Part shown: positions 8,544-17,328 of the stretch, one piece after another
Layout: every line of letters starts with the position of its first letter
Position numbering within the stretch: position 1 is the stretch's first letter
Origin: Haloferax marinisediminis
GTDB lineage: Archaea > Halobacteriota > Halobacteria > Halobacteriales > Haloferacaceae
DNA length: 64,000 nt
Reading direction: 5' to 3'
Assembly: GCF_009674585.1 (NCBI RefSeq)
Contig: NZ_WKJP01000001.1
Location: 1,550,001 to 1,614,000 of the forward strand
Notes under the pieces: generated by a model
Seen by the model: the letters and a program-made list of their open reading frames with translations, nothing else
The model's database searches: none
What the model was told of the DNA's origin: nothing
Program-made: the position numbers and the translations under genes

Positions 8544-9599
8544 ATGTATGATTCCATGAGTTCGAATCGCAGTGAGCCGGTGGTCGACCGGCGAACGTTC
8601 ATGCGAACAACTGCCGCCACGGCCGTCACACTCGGGGCAGTTGGGACACTCCCCACCGCGCGTGCGCAAACAGAGATTGAATTCGAATCGTGGTTCGAAG
8701 GCGTAGAAAACTATCGTGGCGTCGTAGACATGACGGGCGAATCGACCGTGACTGTCGCTGTCGGCGCAGAGGGAAACGGCGGTGGGTTTGCGTTCGAGCC
8801 GGCCGCAGTCCGTATCGACCCAGGGACCACAGTCGTCTGGGAGTGGACGGGTGACGGTGGTCTGCACAACGTCGTCGCCGAGGATGGCGCCTACGAGAGC
8901 GAACTGCTCAGTGTGGTCGGCGAGACGTTCGACCACACCTTCGATGGAGAAGGTGTGAGCTACTATGCTTGTACACCACACGAGACCATCGGAATGCGTG
9001 CGGCAATCGTTGTGGGAAACGTCCTCGTTGGGAGTAGCGTCTCATCCTTCCCTGAACCGGACTTCGGAACGTGGTTCGACGACGTAGATAACTACGCAGG
9101 GACTGTCGATGCGACCGGACTCACAGAAGTCACAATCAGCGTCGGGTCGGCCGGCAACGGTGGTAACTTCGCCTTCGAACCGGCAGCAGTCCGAATCGAC
9201 CCCGGAACGACAGTCATCTGGGAGTGGACGGGCCAAGGCGGTACACACAACGTCGTCGCAACAGACGGGACCTTCGAGAGCGAGCTTCTGACAGAGCAAG
9301 GAGAGTCCTTTGCGCTCGAATTTGACGGTGATGGTATCAGTCAGTACGTTTGTGAACCGCACGCCGGGTTAGGGATGAAAGGTGCAGTCGTGGTCGGTGC
9401 AGGGGGACAATATGAGACGACACTGACGCCACTCGGAATGGCCGTCGTCGGGGGTGCGGCCCTCATATTCGGGATTCCATTCGTCTACGCACTCTACAGT
9501 CACTACAAAGAACTCGGCGACCAAGCGACTATCGCGGCAGCAAAACAAGCAGCGAGAACCCCCGAGAACGTCGTGGTAGATACAGAAACGAGTCCGTGA
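8544..9599 (+). CDS. Membrane-anchored double-domain halocyanin (blue copper electron carrier)
   Basis: 351 residues. A Tat motif (DRRTFM) with a hydrophobic segment and AQ cleavage region comes first. Two homologous halocyanin/plastocyanin domains follow. Domain 1 (about 45-160) has ligands H108, C143, H146, M151; domain 2 (about 172-285) has H235, C270, H273, M278. Both keep the complete type 1 copper set. The repeats share GNGG.FAFEPAAVRIDPGTT nearly word for word, showing internal duplication. A C-terminal helix (about 296-321) followed by a charged tail anchors it in the membrane. Given divergent nirK, it most likely passes electrons from the respiratory chain to nitrite reductase. Confidence 0.9.
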   Translation: MYDSMSSNRSEPVVDRRTFMRTTAATAVTLGAVGTLPTARAQTEIEFESWFEGVENYRGVVDMTGESTVTVAVGAEGNGGGFAFEPAAVRIDPGTTVVWEWTGDGGLHNVVAEDGAYESELLSVVGETFDHTFDGEGVSYYACTPHETIGMRAAIVVGNVLVGSSVSSFPEPDFGTWFDDVDNYAGTVDATGLTEVTISVGSAGNGGNFAFEPAAVRIDPGTTVIWEWTGQGGTHNVVATDGTFESELLTEQGESFALEFDGDGISQYVCEPHAGLGMKGAVVVGAGGQYETTLTPLGMAVVGGAALIFGIPFVYALYSHYKELGDQATIAAAKQAARTPENVVVDTETSP

Positions 9600-9647
9600 G
9601 CGGTTTGCCTCTCCCTCGGGAACATATCGAAGTCGAGTGACCCTGCG

Positions 9648-10760
9648 TTACAACCCAGCGACGTCTTCGATGGCGTCGGTGAGTTCCTTGATGGACTCGA
9701 CATCGTGTTCGCCCATGTGGCCGATACGGAACGTCTTCTCGCCGAGTGCCGAGCCGTATCCGTTCGAGAAGGCCATGTCGTACTTCTCGGAGACCTCTTT
9801 GATGGTCGCGGGGACGTCGATACCCTGCGTGTTCTCGATGCAGGCCACCGTCTGGGACTCGTATCCTTCCTCGGGGAACATGTCGAAGTGTTCGTACGCC
9901 CAGTCGCGCGTGTACTCGGCCATCTCTTCGTGGCGACGACTGCGCTGTTTGTGTCCTTCTTCGAGCATGTACTTCATCTGCTTGCGGTAGGCCAGCATGA
10001 CTGGAATCGCTGGCGTGGAGTGCGTCTGGCCCTTCCGGTCGTAGTAGTCGAACGCCCGCTGGAACCCGCCGTACCACGAGGCAGAGTCTTTCTCGACTTC
10101 ACGCTCTCGGGCCTCGTCGCTGACCGCACAGACTGCCAGTCCCGGCGGCATCGCGAATGCCTTCTGCGTCGACGCGAAGATGACGTCGATGTTGTGTTCG
10201 TCGATATCGACGTAGTCACCACCAAGTGCGGACACCGCGTCGACGACGAAGTAGGTGTCCGGGTACTCGGCGACGACGTCGCCAATCTCCTCGATGGGGT
10301 TCCGAACACCGGTCGAACTCTCGTTCATCACACACGAGACGACGTCGTACTGTGTGTCACTCTGTTCGAGATACTCGCGGACGTCTTCGGGCTTGACCGC
10401 CTGTCCCCACTCGTATTCGAGTCTGTCGACGTTCTTCCCCAATCGCTCGGCGACGTTGGCGTGGCGTTCGCTGAAGCTCCCACAGGTCGTACAGAGGATG
10501 TTCTCGTCGACGAGGTTGAGCGTCGAAGCTTCCCAGAACTCCGTCCCCGACGCCGTGAGAATCATCAGGTTGTTGTCGGTGCCGAGGAACTCCTTCGTAT
10601 CCTCGACGATGGTCGTGTAGAGGTCGGTCATTCGGTCCATCCGATGGCCGAACATCGGCTGGCACATCTCCTGGATGACGTCCTCACGCACCTCGGTCGG
10701 CCCCGGGATGTACAGTTTTTTCTCCGGATAGTCGTCTTTGTATTCGCGTTTCTTGGTCAC
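9648..10760 (-). CDS. Class V PLP aminotransferase (serine/alanine-glyoxylate type)
   Basis: About 370 residues beginning MTKKREYKDDYPEKKLYIPG with a GTG start; a GTG nine bases upstream is an alternative and no ATG is available. Family features: PGPTEVREDV, the PLP region ASGTEFWEAS, VVDAVSALGGDYVD (Asp contacting the pyridine ring) and the Schiff-base Lys in FASTQKAF. This fold type I group transfers amino groups from serine or alanine to glyoxylate or pyruvate. A second, differently sequenced member is at 27144-28331. With formate-THF ligase and a glycolate/lactate-oxidase-type enzyme nearby, a role in glyoxylate, serine and glycine exchange is reasonable but inferred. Confidence 0.9.
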   Translation of the reverse strand: MTKKREYKDDYPEKKLYIPGPTEVREDVIQEMCQPMFGHRMDRMTDLYTTIVEDTKEFLGTDNNLMILTASGTEFWEASTLNLVDENILCTTCGSFSERHANVAERLGKNVDRLEYEWGQAVKPEDVREYLEQSDTQYDVVSCVMNESSTGVRNPIEEIGDVVAEYPDTYFVVDAVSALGGDYVDIDEHNIDVIFASTQKAFAMPPGLAVCAVSDEAREREVEKDSASWYGGFQRAFDYYDRKGQTHSTPAIPVMLAYRKQMKYMLEEGHKQRSRRHEEMAEYTRDWAYEHFDMFPEEGYESQTVACIENTQGIDVPATIKEVSEKYDMAFSNGYGSALGEKTFRIGHMGEHDVESIKELTDAIEDVAGL

Positions 10761-10885
10761 GGAAACCACCTACGTACGGGTTACTGTGAAGCGGGATAGC
10801 AAGGTACTTTTGATTCCGACACCGGCCACGATTCCGAACGGACAGCGTGGCGTCGCTACTGCTTCGACACCCCGGTCGAGCGAAG

Positions 10886-11503
10886 TTAGATTCGCTGGAC
10901 GCCGACGAAGTACGCCGGATTCCTGCTCCACCGCCGCTCGAAGGCGGTTCGGTACGCGAAGACGACTTCCCACCCACCCGTCGCTTCGAACCGTCGGCGC
11001 AACTCGCCGGGGGAGATGCCGTATATCCAGCGCTCGTCGTATCGAGCGTCACCGAGCACGCAGTAGAGTCCACCCCGTGGAACGATTCCCCCGAGTTCCG
11101 CGATAAAGCGGTCACGCTCTGTGTCACCGAGGAGGTGGAACATCGCCGAATCGACGACCGTTCGGAAGGAGAGATTCGCTGTCGCGAGTCGTGACACGTC
11201 GAGTGCGTCCCAGACGAGAAAGTGTGCAGGAATCCGCCGCCCACGAGCCTTCGCTTTGGCCTGTTGGACAGCGAGCGGAGAGATGTCGATGCCGAGAACG
11301 TCGTAGCCATGACGAGCGAAGAACAGGGCGAGTTCACCCGTGCCACAGCCAACGTCGAGTACTGGACTCCTGACGAGGTCGGCTTCGAGAAGGTGGACGA
11401 ACGCGCGCTGCGGACGGCCGATATCCCAGTTTGGGACGCCGGTGTACGCCGCATCGTACACACGTGCGAGTGGTCGTTCTGGAGGCGGTGTCGAACGACT
11501 CAT
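10886..11503 (-). CDS. Class I SAM-dependent methyltransferase
   Basis: 205 residues. SAM-binding motif I is VLDVGCGTGELALFFARHG (about residues 48-66), the acidic residue after strand 2 is in VLGIDIS, and motif II-like residues sit in VVDSAMFHLL. The N-terminus ARVYDAAYTGVPNWDIGRPQ resembles thiopurine/tellurite-type (TehB-like) methyltransferases that act on small thiols, metalloids or xenobiotics. Substrate unknown. It is divergent from an S-adenosylmethionine synthetase gene 159 bases away, so cofactor supply and use are encoded side by side. Confidence 0.88.
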   Translation of the reverse strand: MSRSTPPPERPLARVYDAAYTGVPNWDIGRPQRAFVHLLEADLVRSPVLDVGCGTGELALFFARHGYDVLGIDISPLAVQQAKAKARGRRIPAHFLVWDALDVSRLATANLSFRTVVDSAMFHLLGDTERDRFIAELGGIVPRGGLYCVLGDARYDERWIYGISPGELRRRFEATGGWEVVFAYRTAFERRWSRNPAYFVGVQRI

Positions 11504-11662
11504 CTTCCCGCTCCGTTCACCGACAGAACCATACGCTACTGTTCAGCCTACAGTCACGTATCCGTTCCCCCTCATCTGACGACGAGCAGGTCGAAAAGAC
11601 CGGGCGAGACACGGGTGGTGTGGCCACCGAGTTGTTTTCTCACTGCCAGTTGATGTCTGCGT

Positions 11663-12820
11663 ATGAACGACCGAGTTTCGGTGACGTCAGTCGGTGGTGA
11701 CCCCGTCGCTCGCCACCCCACCGAGTTCGTCGAGCGGAAAGGTATCGGCCATCCCGATTCGCTCTGCGATGGCGTCGCCGAGGCCGTCTCGCGCCGACTC
11801 TCTCGCTTCTACCGTGACGAATTCGGTCACATCCTCCACCACAACACAGACAAAGTCCACCTCGGAGCGGGACAGTCTCAGCCGGCGTTCGGTGGTGGGT
11901 CGGTCGTCGAACCGATATACGTCCTCGTCGGTGGTCGTGCGACCACGACAGTCGGTGGTGAGTCGGTCCCCGTCGACGAACTTGCGACCGCCGCTGCACG
12001 GGACTACCTCCTCCAGACGGTGCCGGAGCTTTCCCCCGAACACGTCGTCGTCGAGACGCGAATCGGGCAGACGTCGAGCGACTTAGGGTCTCTCTTCGAA
12101 CGCGGTGACGAACCGTTGGCTAACGATACGAGTCTCGGTGTTGGCTACGCTCCGGGAACGCCGACCGAACGGTTCGTCCGAACACTCGAACCGCGACTCC
12201 ACAGTGAACTCACAGCCGTCGGAAAGGACGTGAAACTGATGGCAGTTCGCCGTGGAAACCGTCTGTCTCTCACGGTTGCGGCGGCAGTCATCGACTCTCA
12301 CGTCGAAACCCTGGGCGAGTACCGCGACGTCATCGACCGCATCGAAGCCCTTGCAGAACAGCACGCGGCCGACACCATCGACCTGCCTGTCTCGGTCACG
12401 GTGAACAACGCGGACAACTACAAGGAAGAATCACTCTATCTGACGACGACCGGGCTCTCTGCCGAAGCAGGCGACGATGGGTGTGTTGGCCGTGGAAATC
12501 GTGCGAACGGGTTGATTACACCGTCTCGACCGATGAGTTTGGAAGCCACGGCGGGGAAGAACCCAGTGACACACGTCGGGAAACTGTACAACCTCCTCTC
12601 GCTTCGAATCGCTCGGCGACTCGGCGACGAACTCGGTGCGACCTACAGCAGTGTGCAACTGCTCTCTCGAATCGGCGACCCAGTTTCGGAACCACAGGCT
12701 GTCGACGTCGTCACCACGGTCACCGACGACGACGTGGTAACGAAGGCGGTTGCCGACGAATTCGAGCGGATAGACGAACTACGGTCGGACCTCCTCGCCG
12801 GCCGTGTTGCAGTCTTTTGA
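11663..12820 (+). CDS. mat: Archaeal-type S-adenosylmethionine synthetase
   Basis: 385 residues of the archaeal MAT family, unrelated in primary sequence to bacterial MetK. Diagnostic blocks: [22 protein letters not shown] near the N-terminus, [16 protein letters not shown], the [13 protein letters not shown] substrate loop, and the C-terminal SVGRGN-like block ([20 protein letters not shown]) with [13 protein letters not shown]. It makes SAM from methionine and ATP. It is somewhat shorter than the roughly 400-residue archaeal norm, with a trimmed N-terminus, so it may be a second paralogue rather than the housekeeping copy; this is an inference. Upstream is a divergent methyltransferase, downstream the Rieske-ThDP fusion gene. 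Confidence 0.9.
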   Translation: MNDRVSVTSVGGDPVARHPTEFVERKGIGHPDSLCDGVAEAVSRRLSRFYRDEFGHILHHNTDKVHLGAGQSQPAFGGGSVVEPIYVLVGGRATTTVGGESVPVDELATAAARDYLLQTVPELSPEHVVVETRIGQTSSDLGSLFERGDEPLANDTSLGVGYAPGTPTERFVRTLEPRLHSELTAVGKDVKLMAVRRGNRLSLTVAAAVIDSHVETLGEYRDVIDRIEALAEQHAADTIDLPVSVTVNNADNYKEESLYLTTTGLSAEAGDDGCVGRGNRANGLITPSRPMSLEATAGKNPVTHVGKLYNLLSLRIARRLGDELGATYSSVQLLSRIGDPVSEPQAVDVVTTVTDDDVVTKAVADEFERIDELRSDLLAGRVAVF

Positions 12821-12898
12821 CGAAGGTGTTCACCCACGAGCAACGACAGATCCCTCGCTACTACAGTTATGCCCAGTGTCAACGAATAACACATATCG

Positions 12899-14884
12899 AT
12901 GACGAACGAGTCAGCACCGGACACCGGCGACCTTCGCTGGCACAAGGCCCTCGACCCCAACGAACTCCCAGAGGGGCGCGTGACGGCCGTCTCCTTCGGC
13001 GGTACGACTGTCTGTATGACCCACTACGACGGGCAGTACGCAGCTATCGACAACGCCTGTCCCCACCAAGGTGGGCCACTGGGTGAAGGCTCGATAGAGA
13101 AGGGGTTGCTCCGGTGTCCGTGGCATGGGTGGGACTTCGACCCACTCACCGGACAGTCCCCGGGTGACCACGACGACTGCACGCTCGTGTACGCAGTCGA
13201 AGAACGAGACGATGGAATCTACGTCGGCCTCCCACCAGAACGAGTACGAGAACGGACCGTCTCCGACGTGATGGTGGAGACGATGACGGCGTGGGGCGTC
13301 TCACAGGTGTGGGGTATCGTCGGCCACTCCAATCTGGGACTCGCCGACGCCTTCCGCGAGGCGTCCGAGCGAGGCGACCTTTCCTACTACGGTGTCAGAC
13401 ACGAAGGGGCGGCAGCGTTCGCAGCCTCAGCGTACGGAAAACTCACGGGCGAGCCCGCGGCGTGCTTCGCCATCGCCGGCCCGGGAGCGACCAACCTCCT
13501 CACCGGCCTCTGGGACGCCAACGTTGACCGCGCACCAGTTCTCGCACTCACCGGGCAAGTCGCGACGCAAGTTCTGGGGACTGGAAACTTCCAAGAGGTC
13601 GACCTCGAAGCGGCATACGGCGACGTTGCGCTCTTCGAACAGACGGTGCTGCCGAACAGTGACCACGCCGAACTGATGACACGGGCAGCGAAGACGGCGC
13701 TCCTCGAAGGGGGCGTGTCGCATCTCGTCTTCCCAGACGAGGTACAGACGATTCCTGCGGATGGTGCGAAAGCCGGTAGCCCCGAGGGGCGACTCACGCG
13801 GCGAGATATCGCCCCACCTTCGGCATCGATTCAGGAGGCAGTGGACTTGCTCGCAGACGCGACTCGACCGCTCATCATCGTCGGCCACGGCGCTCGATTC
13901 GATATGGACCGTGTCGTCGCCCTCGCCGAACACCTCGACTGCCCGGTGGTGACGACGTTCAAAGCGAAGGGGCAACTCTCAGACACCCATCCACTCGCAG
14001 GCGGCGTCCTCGGGCGGAGTGGAACACCTATCGCGAGCCACTTCATGAACGAGTCAGACCTTCTCCTCGTCTTCGGGGCGAGTTTCTCGAACCACACGGG
14101 AATCTCCGAGTACAAGCGAATCGTCCACGTCGACCACGACCCGATGGTCCTGGGCAAGCACCACAGTGTCGACGTTCCCGTGTGGGGTGATGTGGGTGTC
14201 ACCGTCGACATCCTCAGAGACCGACTGAACGAGCTAGACCTGCACGCCGAGAGTCAACGCGCCGAAGTCGCAGAGCGGTGGGATATCTGGCGAGCAGAGA
14301 AGGCGACGAGACGCGACCAACCACCGGAACGTGGCGTCAACTACGCGACTGTATTCGACGCGATGAGCCGACTCCTCCCCGAGAACGCAATCGTGCCGGT
14401 CGACGTCGGCAACAACACCTACGCCTTCGGTCGCTACTTCGAATGCACCGACCACACGGTCTTGATGTCCGGCTATCTCGGGTCCATCGGGTTTGCATTC
14501 CCCGCCGCCCTCGGGGCGTGGGCGGCGACCCGCGAACCCGACTCACCGTTCGCGGGGCGACCAGTCGTCTCGGTTTCGAGCGACGGTGGATTCGGTCAGT
14601 ACATGGGCGAACTGACGACGGCAGTCAAGTACGACATGAACCTCACGCACGTCCTCTTGACCGATGACGAACTGGGGAAAATTAGCAAAGAACAACGCGA
14701 CGGTGGGTGGCCAGTCTGGCAGACAGACCTCGTGAACCCGGACTTCGCTGCGTACGCCGAGAACTGCGGCGCACGCGGATTCCGAGTCGAATCACCAGCA
14801 GCGCTCGAACCCGCACTCGAAGATGCACTCTCCTTCGATGGGCCGGCGCTCGTCGAGGTGCTGACCGATGCGAATCCAGTCTGA
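12899..14884 (+). CDS. Fusion of a Rieske [2Fe-2S] domain and a thiamine-diphosphate enzyme
   Basis: 661 residues. Residues 13-112 are a Rieske domain with a complete cluster set: C54-P-H56 and C73-P-W-H76. From about 118 to the end is a three-domain ThDP enzyme of the acetolactate synthase / pyruvate oxidase / benzoylformate decarboxylase superfamily. It has catalytic Glu169 (VRHEGAAAF), AGPGATNLLTGLWDA, a central domain about 300-450, and the ThDP-Mg segment SSDGGFGQYMGEL followed by LLTDDELGKI, where family members usually have NN instead of DD. The Rieske unit could pass electrons from the ThDP intermediate, making an oxidase/dehydrogenase rather than a synthase; that is inference. The frame is continuous across the junction. 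Confidence 0.9.
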   Translation: MTNESAPDTGDLRWHKALDPNELPEGRVTAVSFGGTTVCMTHYDGQYAAIDNACPHQGGPLGEGSIEKGLLRCPWHGWDFDPLTGQSPGDHDDCTLVYAVEERDDGIYVGLPPERVRERTVSDVMVETMTAWGVSQVWGIVGHSNLGLADAFREASERGDLSYYGVRHEGAAAFAASAYGKLTGEPAACFAIAGPGATNLLTGLWDANVDRAPVLALTGQVATQVLGTGNFQEVDLEAAYGDVALFEQTVLPNSDHAELMTRAAKTALLEGGVSHLVFPDEVQTIPADGAKAGSPEGRLTRRDIAPPSASIQEAVDLLADATRPLIIVGHGARFDMDRVVALAEHLDCPVVTTFKAKGQLSDTHPLAGGVLGRSGTPIASHFMNESDLLLVFGASFSNHTGISEYKRIVHVDHDPMVLGKHHSVDVPVWGDVGVTVDILRDRLNELDLHAESQRAEVAERWDIWRAEKATRRDQPPERGVNYATVFDAMSRLLPENAIVPVDVGNNTYAFGRYFECTDHTVLMSGYLGSIGFAFPAALGAWAATREPDSPFAGRPVVSVSSDGGFGQYMGELTTAVKYDMNLTHVLLTDDELGKISKEQRDGGWPVWQTDLVNPDFAAYAENCGARGFRVESPAALEPALEDALSFDGPALVEVLTDANPV

Positions 14885-14934
14885 GTGTTCGAACCCAGTT
14901 TGACCAGTTCGAACCCGAACTGACTGAGACGGTC

Positions 14935-15924
14935 TCAGTCGTCGGCTTCGACGGATTCTGCCCGCGGTATCGTTACGTCCGCCAATCCACCCTCGATTTG
15001 CTCGCGCTGGCTTTCGAACTTCCCGGGGAGGACGAGTCGTCCACCGAGGTCGTCGAGCGGTTCGTCGCTCGCGTAGCCCGGGCCGTTCGTGGCGAGTTCG
15101 AACAGCACACCGCCGAACTCTCGGAAGTAGACCGAACGGAACCAGTGGCGGTTGATCTGCTGTGTCGGGCGCAGTCCCGCCGACTGGACGGCCGCGCGCA
15201 TCGATTCCTGGTCTTCGTCGGTCGGCGTCTGGAAGGCGACGTGGTGGACCGTCCCGTGTCCTTGCCGACTGCCCTCGATTGTCGGGAGCACGTCGACGTA
15301 CTTGCCGACCGGACCGGATGCGGCGAATCGAGTTCGCTCGTCACCCGGCGTGTCGCCCTGTGCCGCTTCAGTTCCGACTTCTTCCAGCCCCATCGTTTCG
15401 AGCAGGCCCTTCGTCGGTTCTGGGTCAGCAAGCCAGAGCGTGACCGAGTGGAATCCGCGGATTGCGGCCGACTCGGGGACGAACTCAGTCCACGGGACCG
15501 TGGGGTCGTCGTCCGGGATGTCGACTTCCACGAGTTCGACCGGGAGGCCGTCGGGGTCACGGAACGGGAGGACCGTCTCTCCGAAGCGTTCTATTCGGTC
15601 GTCGTAATCGACGCCGTAGTCGTCGAATCGGTCTTCCCAGTAGTCGAGGCTCCCGTCTGGGACGCGGAACGCAGTTCGGGAGACCTGTCCCGTCCCGACT
15701 TTCCCACGCGAGAGGTGTTCCCACGGGAAGAACGTCATGCTCGTTCCGGGCGTGCCCTCAGCGTCCGTGAAGAAGAAATGGTACGTGCTGGGGTCGTCTT
15801 GGTTGATAGAGCGCTTGGCGAGTCTCAGGCCGAGCGTTTCGACCCAGAAGTCCAGATTCTGCTGGGGGTCGCCTGCCATACACGTTACGTGGTGAATTCC
15901 CGGTGTCGGAGTGGGTGTTGCCAT
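14935..15924 (-). CDS. VOC-superfamily ring-cleaving dioxygenase (MhqO-like)
   Basis: 329 residues with two vicinal-oxygen-chelate halves. The first opens with TPGIHHVTCMAGDPQQNLDFW and the second near AIRGFHSVTLWLADPE. Metal-ligand candidates are the His of GIHHVT, His of GTVHHVAF and the Glu of GGVLFELATN, the usual 2-His-1-carboxylate pattern. The architecture matches hydroquinone/catechol-type dioxygenases and glyoxalase-like proteins with about 310-330 residues. Likely role: breakdown or detoxification of aromatic or quinone compounds. It is convergent with the Rieske-ThDP fusion gene, ending only about 50 bases from it. Confidence 0.86.
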   Translation of the reverse strand: MATPTPTPGIHHVTCMAGDPQQNLDFWVETLGLRLAKRSINQDDPSTYHFFFTDAEGTPGTSMTFFPWEHLSRGKVGTGQVSRTAFRVPDGSLDYWEDRFDDYGVDYDDRIERFGETVLPFRDPDGLPVELVEVDIPDDDPTVPWTEFVPESAAIRGFHSVTLWLADPEPTKGLLETMGLEEVGTEAAQGDTPGDERTRFAASGPVGKYVDVLPTIEGSRQGHGTVHHVAFQTPTDEDQESMRAAVQSAGLRPTQQINRHWFRSVYFREFGGVLFELATNGPGYASDEPLDDLGGRLVLPGKFESQREQIEGGLADVTIPRAESVEADD

Positions 15925-16047
15925 TGAACCATAATATGGGCTGGAAGGACTTGAGTTTCTGGCGACGTGAGTGTTACCGGGTTACGGCGAGGTCGACTGT
16001 TGGTGTTCAGGGAGCGCCCCAACCCACGAGACACCGACGGCAATCGT

Positions 16048-16662
16048 TCACTGTGGGAGGAGGCTATCGAACAGTCGACTGACAGCGAAGAGAACCACGG
16101 CCAGGACTGCCGCAGTCACCGTGACACCGAAGACAGTGACCGGAAGCGTGGACACTGCAAACGGGTTGTCGCCACCGGCAGCGAGAAACATCGCTAACGC
16201 ATCTTGGCCGCCGTATCCGAGGAGGAACATCCCGTCGAAGACGGCGACGGCGAACGGGCCGGTGACTAGGCTGAAGATCGATGCGACGTCCTCGATGTCG
16301 AGCAGACGACGTGCTTCGCGTTCGGTCAACTCCGCGCCGCGGCGAATACGCTTGTAGCCCACGTACACCAGTCCGAGCGCTGCGACGACTTGGATGGCGC
16401 CCGCGTACGCGCCGATGACGATGATTCTCGGAGTCGACCACAGCGGGTTTCCGCTGGGAAAGAGCATCCGCGTCGATTCAGGGAGTGCCAACGCGATGGG
16501 GAGCACCATCGCCAGTGCAGCGAGGATGAGACTCTGCCACGCGAGTTTCCGTGAGAGTGGTTGTTTGAACAGGCTCCGGCGGCGCACCCTGAGGCGCTCG
16601 TACGTCGAGTCGCTGAGGAGTGCCGACGCGATGGGGTCGTCGATGTGATTTTCGCTGTTCAT
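16048..16662 (-). CDS. Polytopic membrane protein of unknown function
   Basis: 204 residues. The N-terminal 40 residues are hydrophilic (MNSENHIDDPIASALLSD). Hydrophobic segments follow at about 41-61 (WQSLILAALAMVLPIALAL), 80-102 (IIVIGAYAGAIQVVAALGLV), 130-150 (SIFSLVTGPFAVAVFDGMFLLG) and 172-197 (VTVFGVTVTAAVLAVVLFAVS), so about four helices. A charged loop (RRGAELTEREARRLLDIED) sits between helices 2 and 3. No family recognised. It is alone between the dioxygenase and the small barrel protein, on the same strand as both. Confidence 0.7.
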   Translation of the reverse strand: MNSENHIDDPIASALLSDSTYERLRVRRRSLFKQPLSRKLAWQSLILAALAMVLPIALALPESTRMLFPSGNPLWSTPRIIVIGAYAGAIQVVAALGLVYVGYKRIRRGAELTEREARRLLDIEDVASIFSLVTGPFAVAVFDGMFLLGYGGQDALAMFLAAGGDNPFAVSTLPVTVFGVTVTAAVLAVVLFAVSRLFDSLLPQ

Positions 16663-16873
16663 ACAGTCGTATCGGCGGGTCTGCTAGCGGATGTTAAAAC
16701 TCAGTCGGTCCGGAAATCATCATCTAACGAAGAACGTCTCAAACGCCAGAATATCGGGGAGTTGGATTCTGTACTAGAACTGTCGAACGGGCGAAAACAG
16801 CAGAGAAAGCGTGCAATCGGTGGACGAAAAATCGTGCTGTTCGTGTCTCGCCTCTCCCACGTGAGAGATAACG

Positions 16874-17176
16874 CTACGCTAACGGCTCTTCGGGTCGCTT
16901 CGACTCGACCTCTTCGAGGAAGTATATCTCGGGTTCACCGACGACACCCGCTTCTTCCATCACGGAACGGAGGTCAGACGATTCGAGGAATTTCTGTGCG
17001 TTCTCCATCGTGTCCCAGTCGAACATCATAACGAGGTCGTTCGAATCCTCAGCGAGACTGAGCAGACGATAGCCCTGTGACCCGTACTCGTTTCGGGTGC
17101 TGTCGTGGTCGTCGAAGTACGGTTTCCACTTGTCGTAGTCCTCTACAGCGTGTTTGACTAGTATTGTTACCACCAT
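16874..17176 (-). CDS. Dimeric alpha/beta-barrel protein, paralogue of the 2304-2603 product
   Basis: 100 residues starting MVVTILVKHAVEDYDKWKPY. An in-frame start 54 codons upstream gives a Cys/Arg-rich shadow-like extension, so it is rejected. It has the same layout as the 99-residue protein at 2304-2603: VEDYxxW helix, GSQGY, strand LVMMFDWD, helix, and EEAGVVGEPEIYFLEEV. The fold is that of ABM/Dabb-type barrels. Enzymatic activity is unproven. The neighbours (membrane protein downstream, divergent aldo/keto reductase upstream) give no firm hint. Confidence 0.78.
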   Translation of the reverse strand: MVVTILVKHAVEDYDKWKPYFDDHDSTRNEYGSQGYRLLSLAEDSNDLVMMFDWDTMENAQKFLESSDLRSVMEEAGVVGEPEIYFLEEVESKRPEEPLA

Positions 17177-17328
17177 TCTCCACCAACACAGACGTACGAC
17201 TGATGTGGAGATATACTCACTAGATTTGGTCGCGAAATATTCACGACGCGACGACAGACCGGACGGCAGGACTGCCACGAACCCGTGCAGGACACACGTT
17301 TTTGTTCGCTGACAGTGACTCTCCGAGT

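Noticed and set aside
14707-15927. 406-codon + strand frame opposite the VOC dioxygenase
   Set aside because: Starts inside the Rieske-ThDP gene and lacks motifs; the minus-strand frame has two VOC halves.
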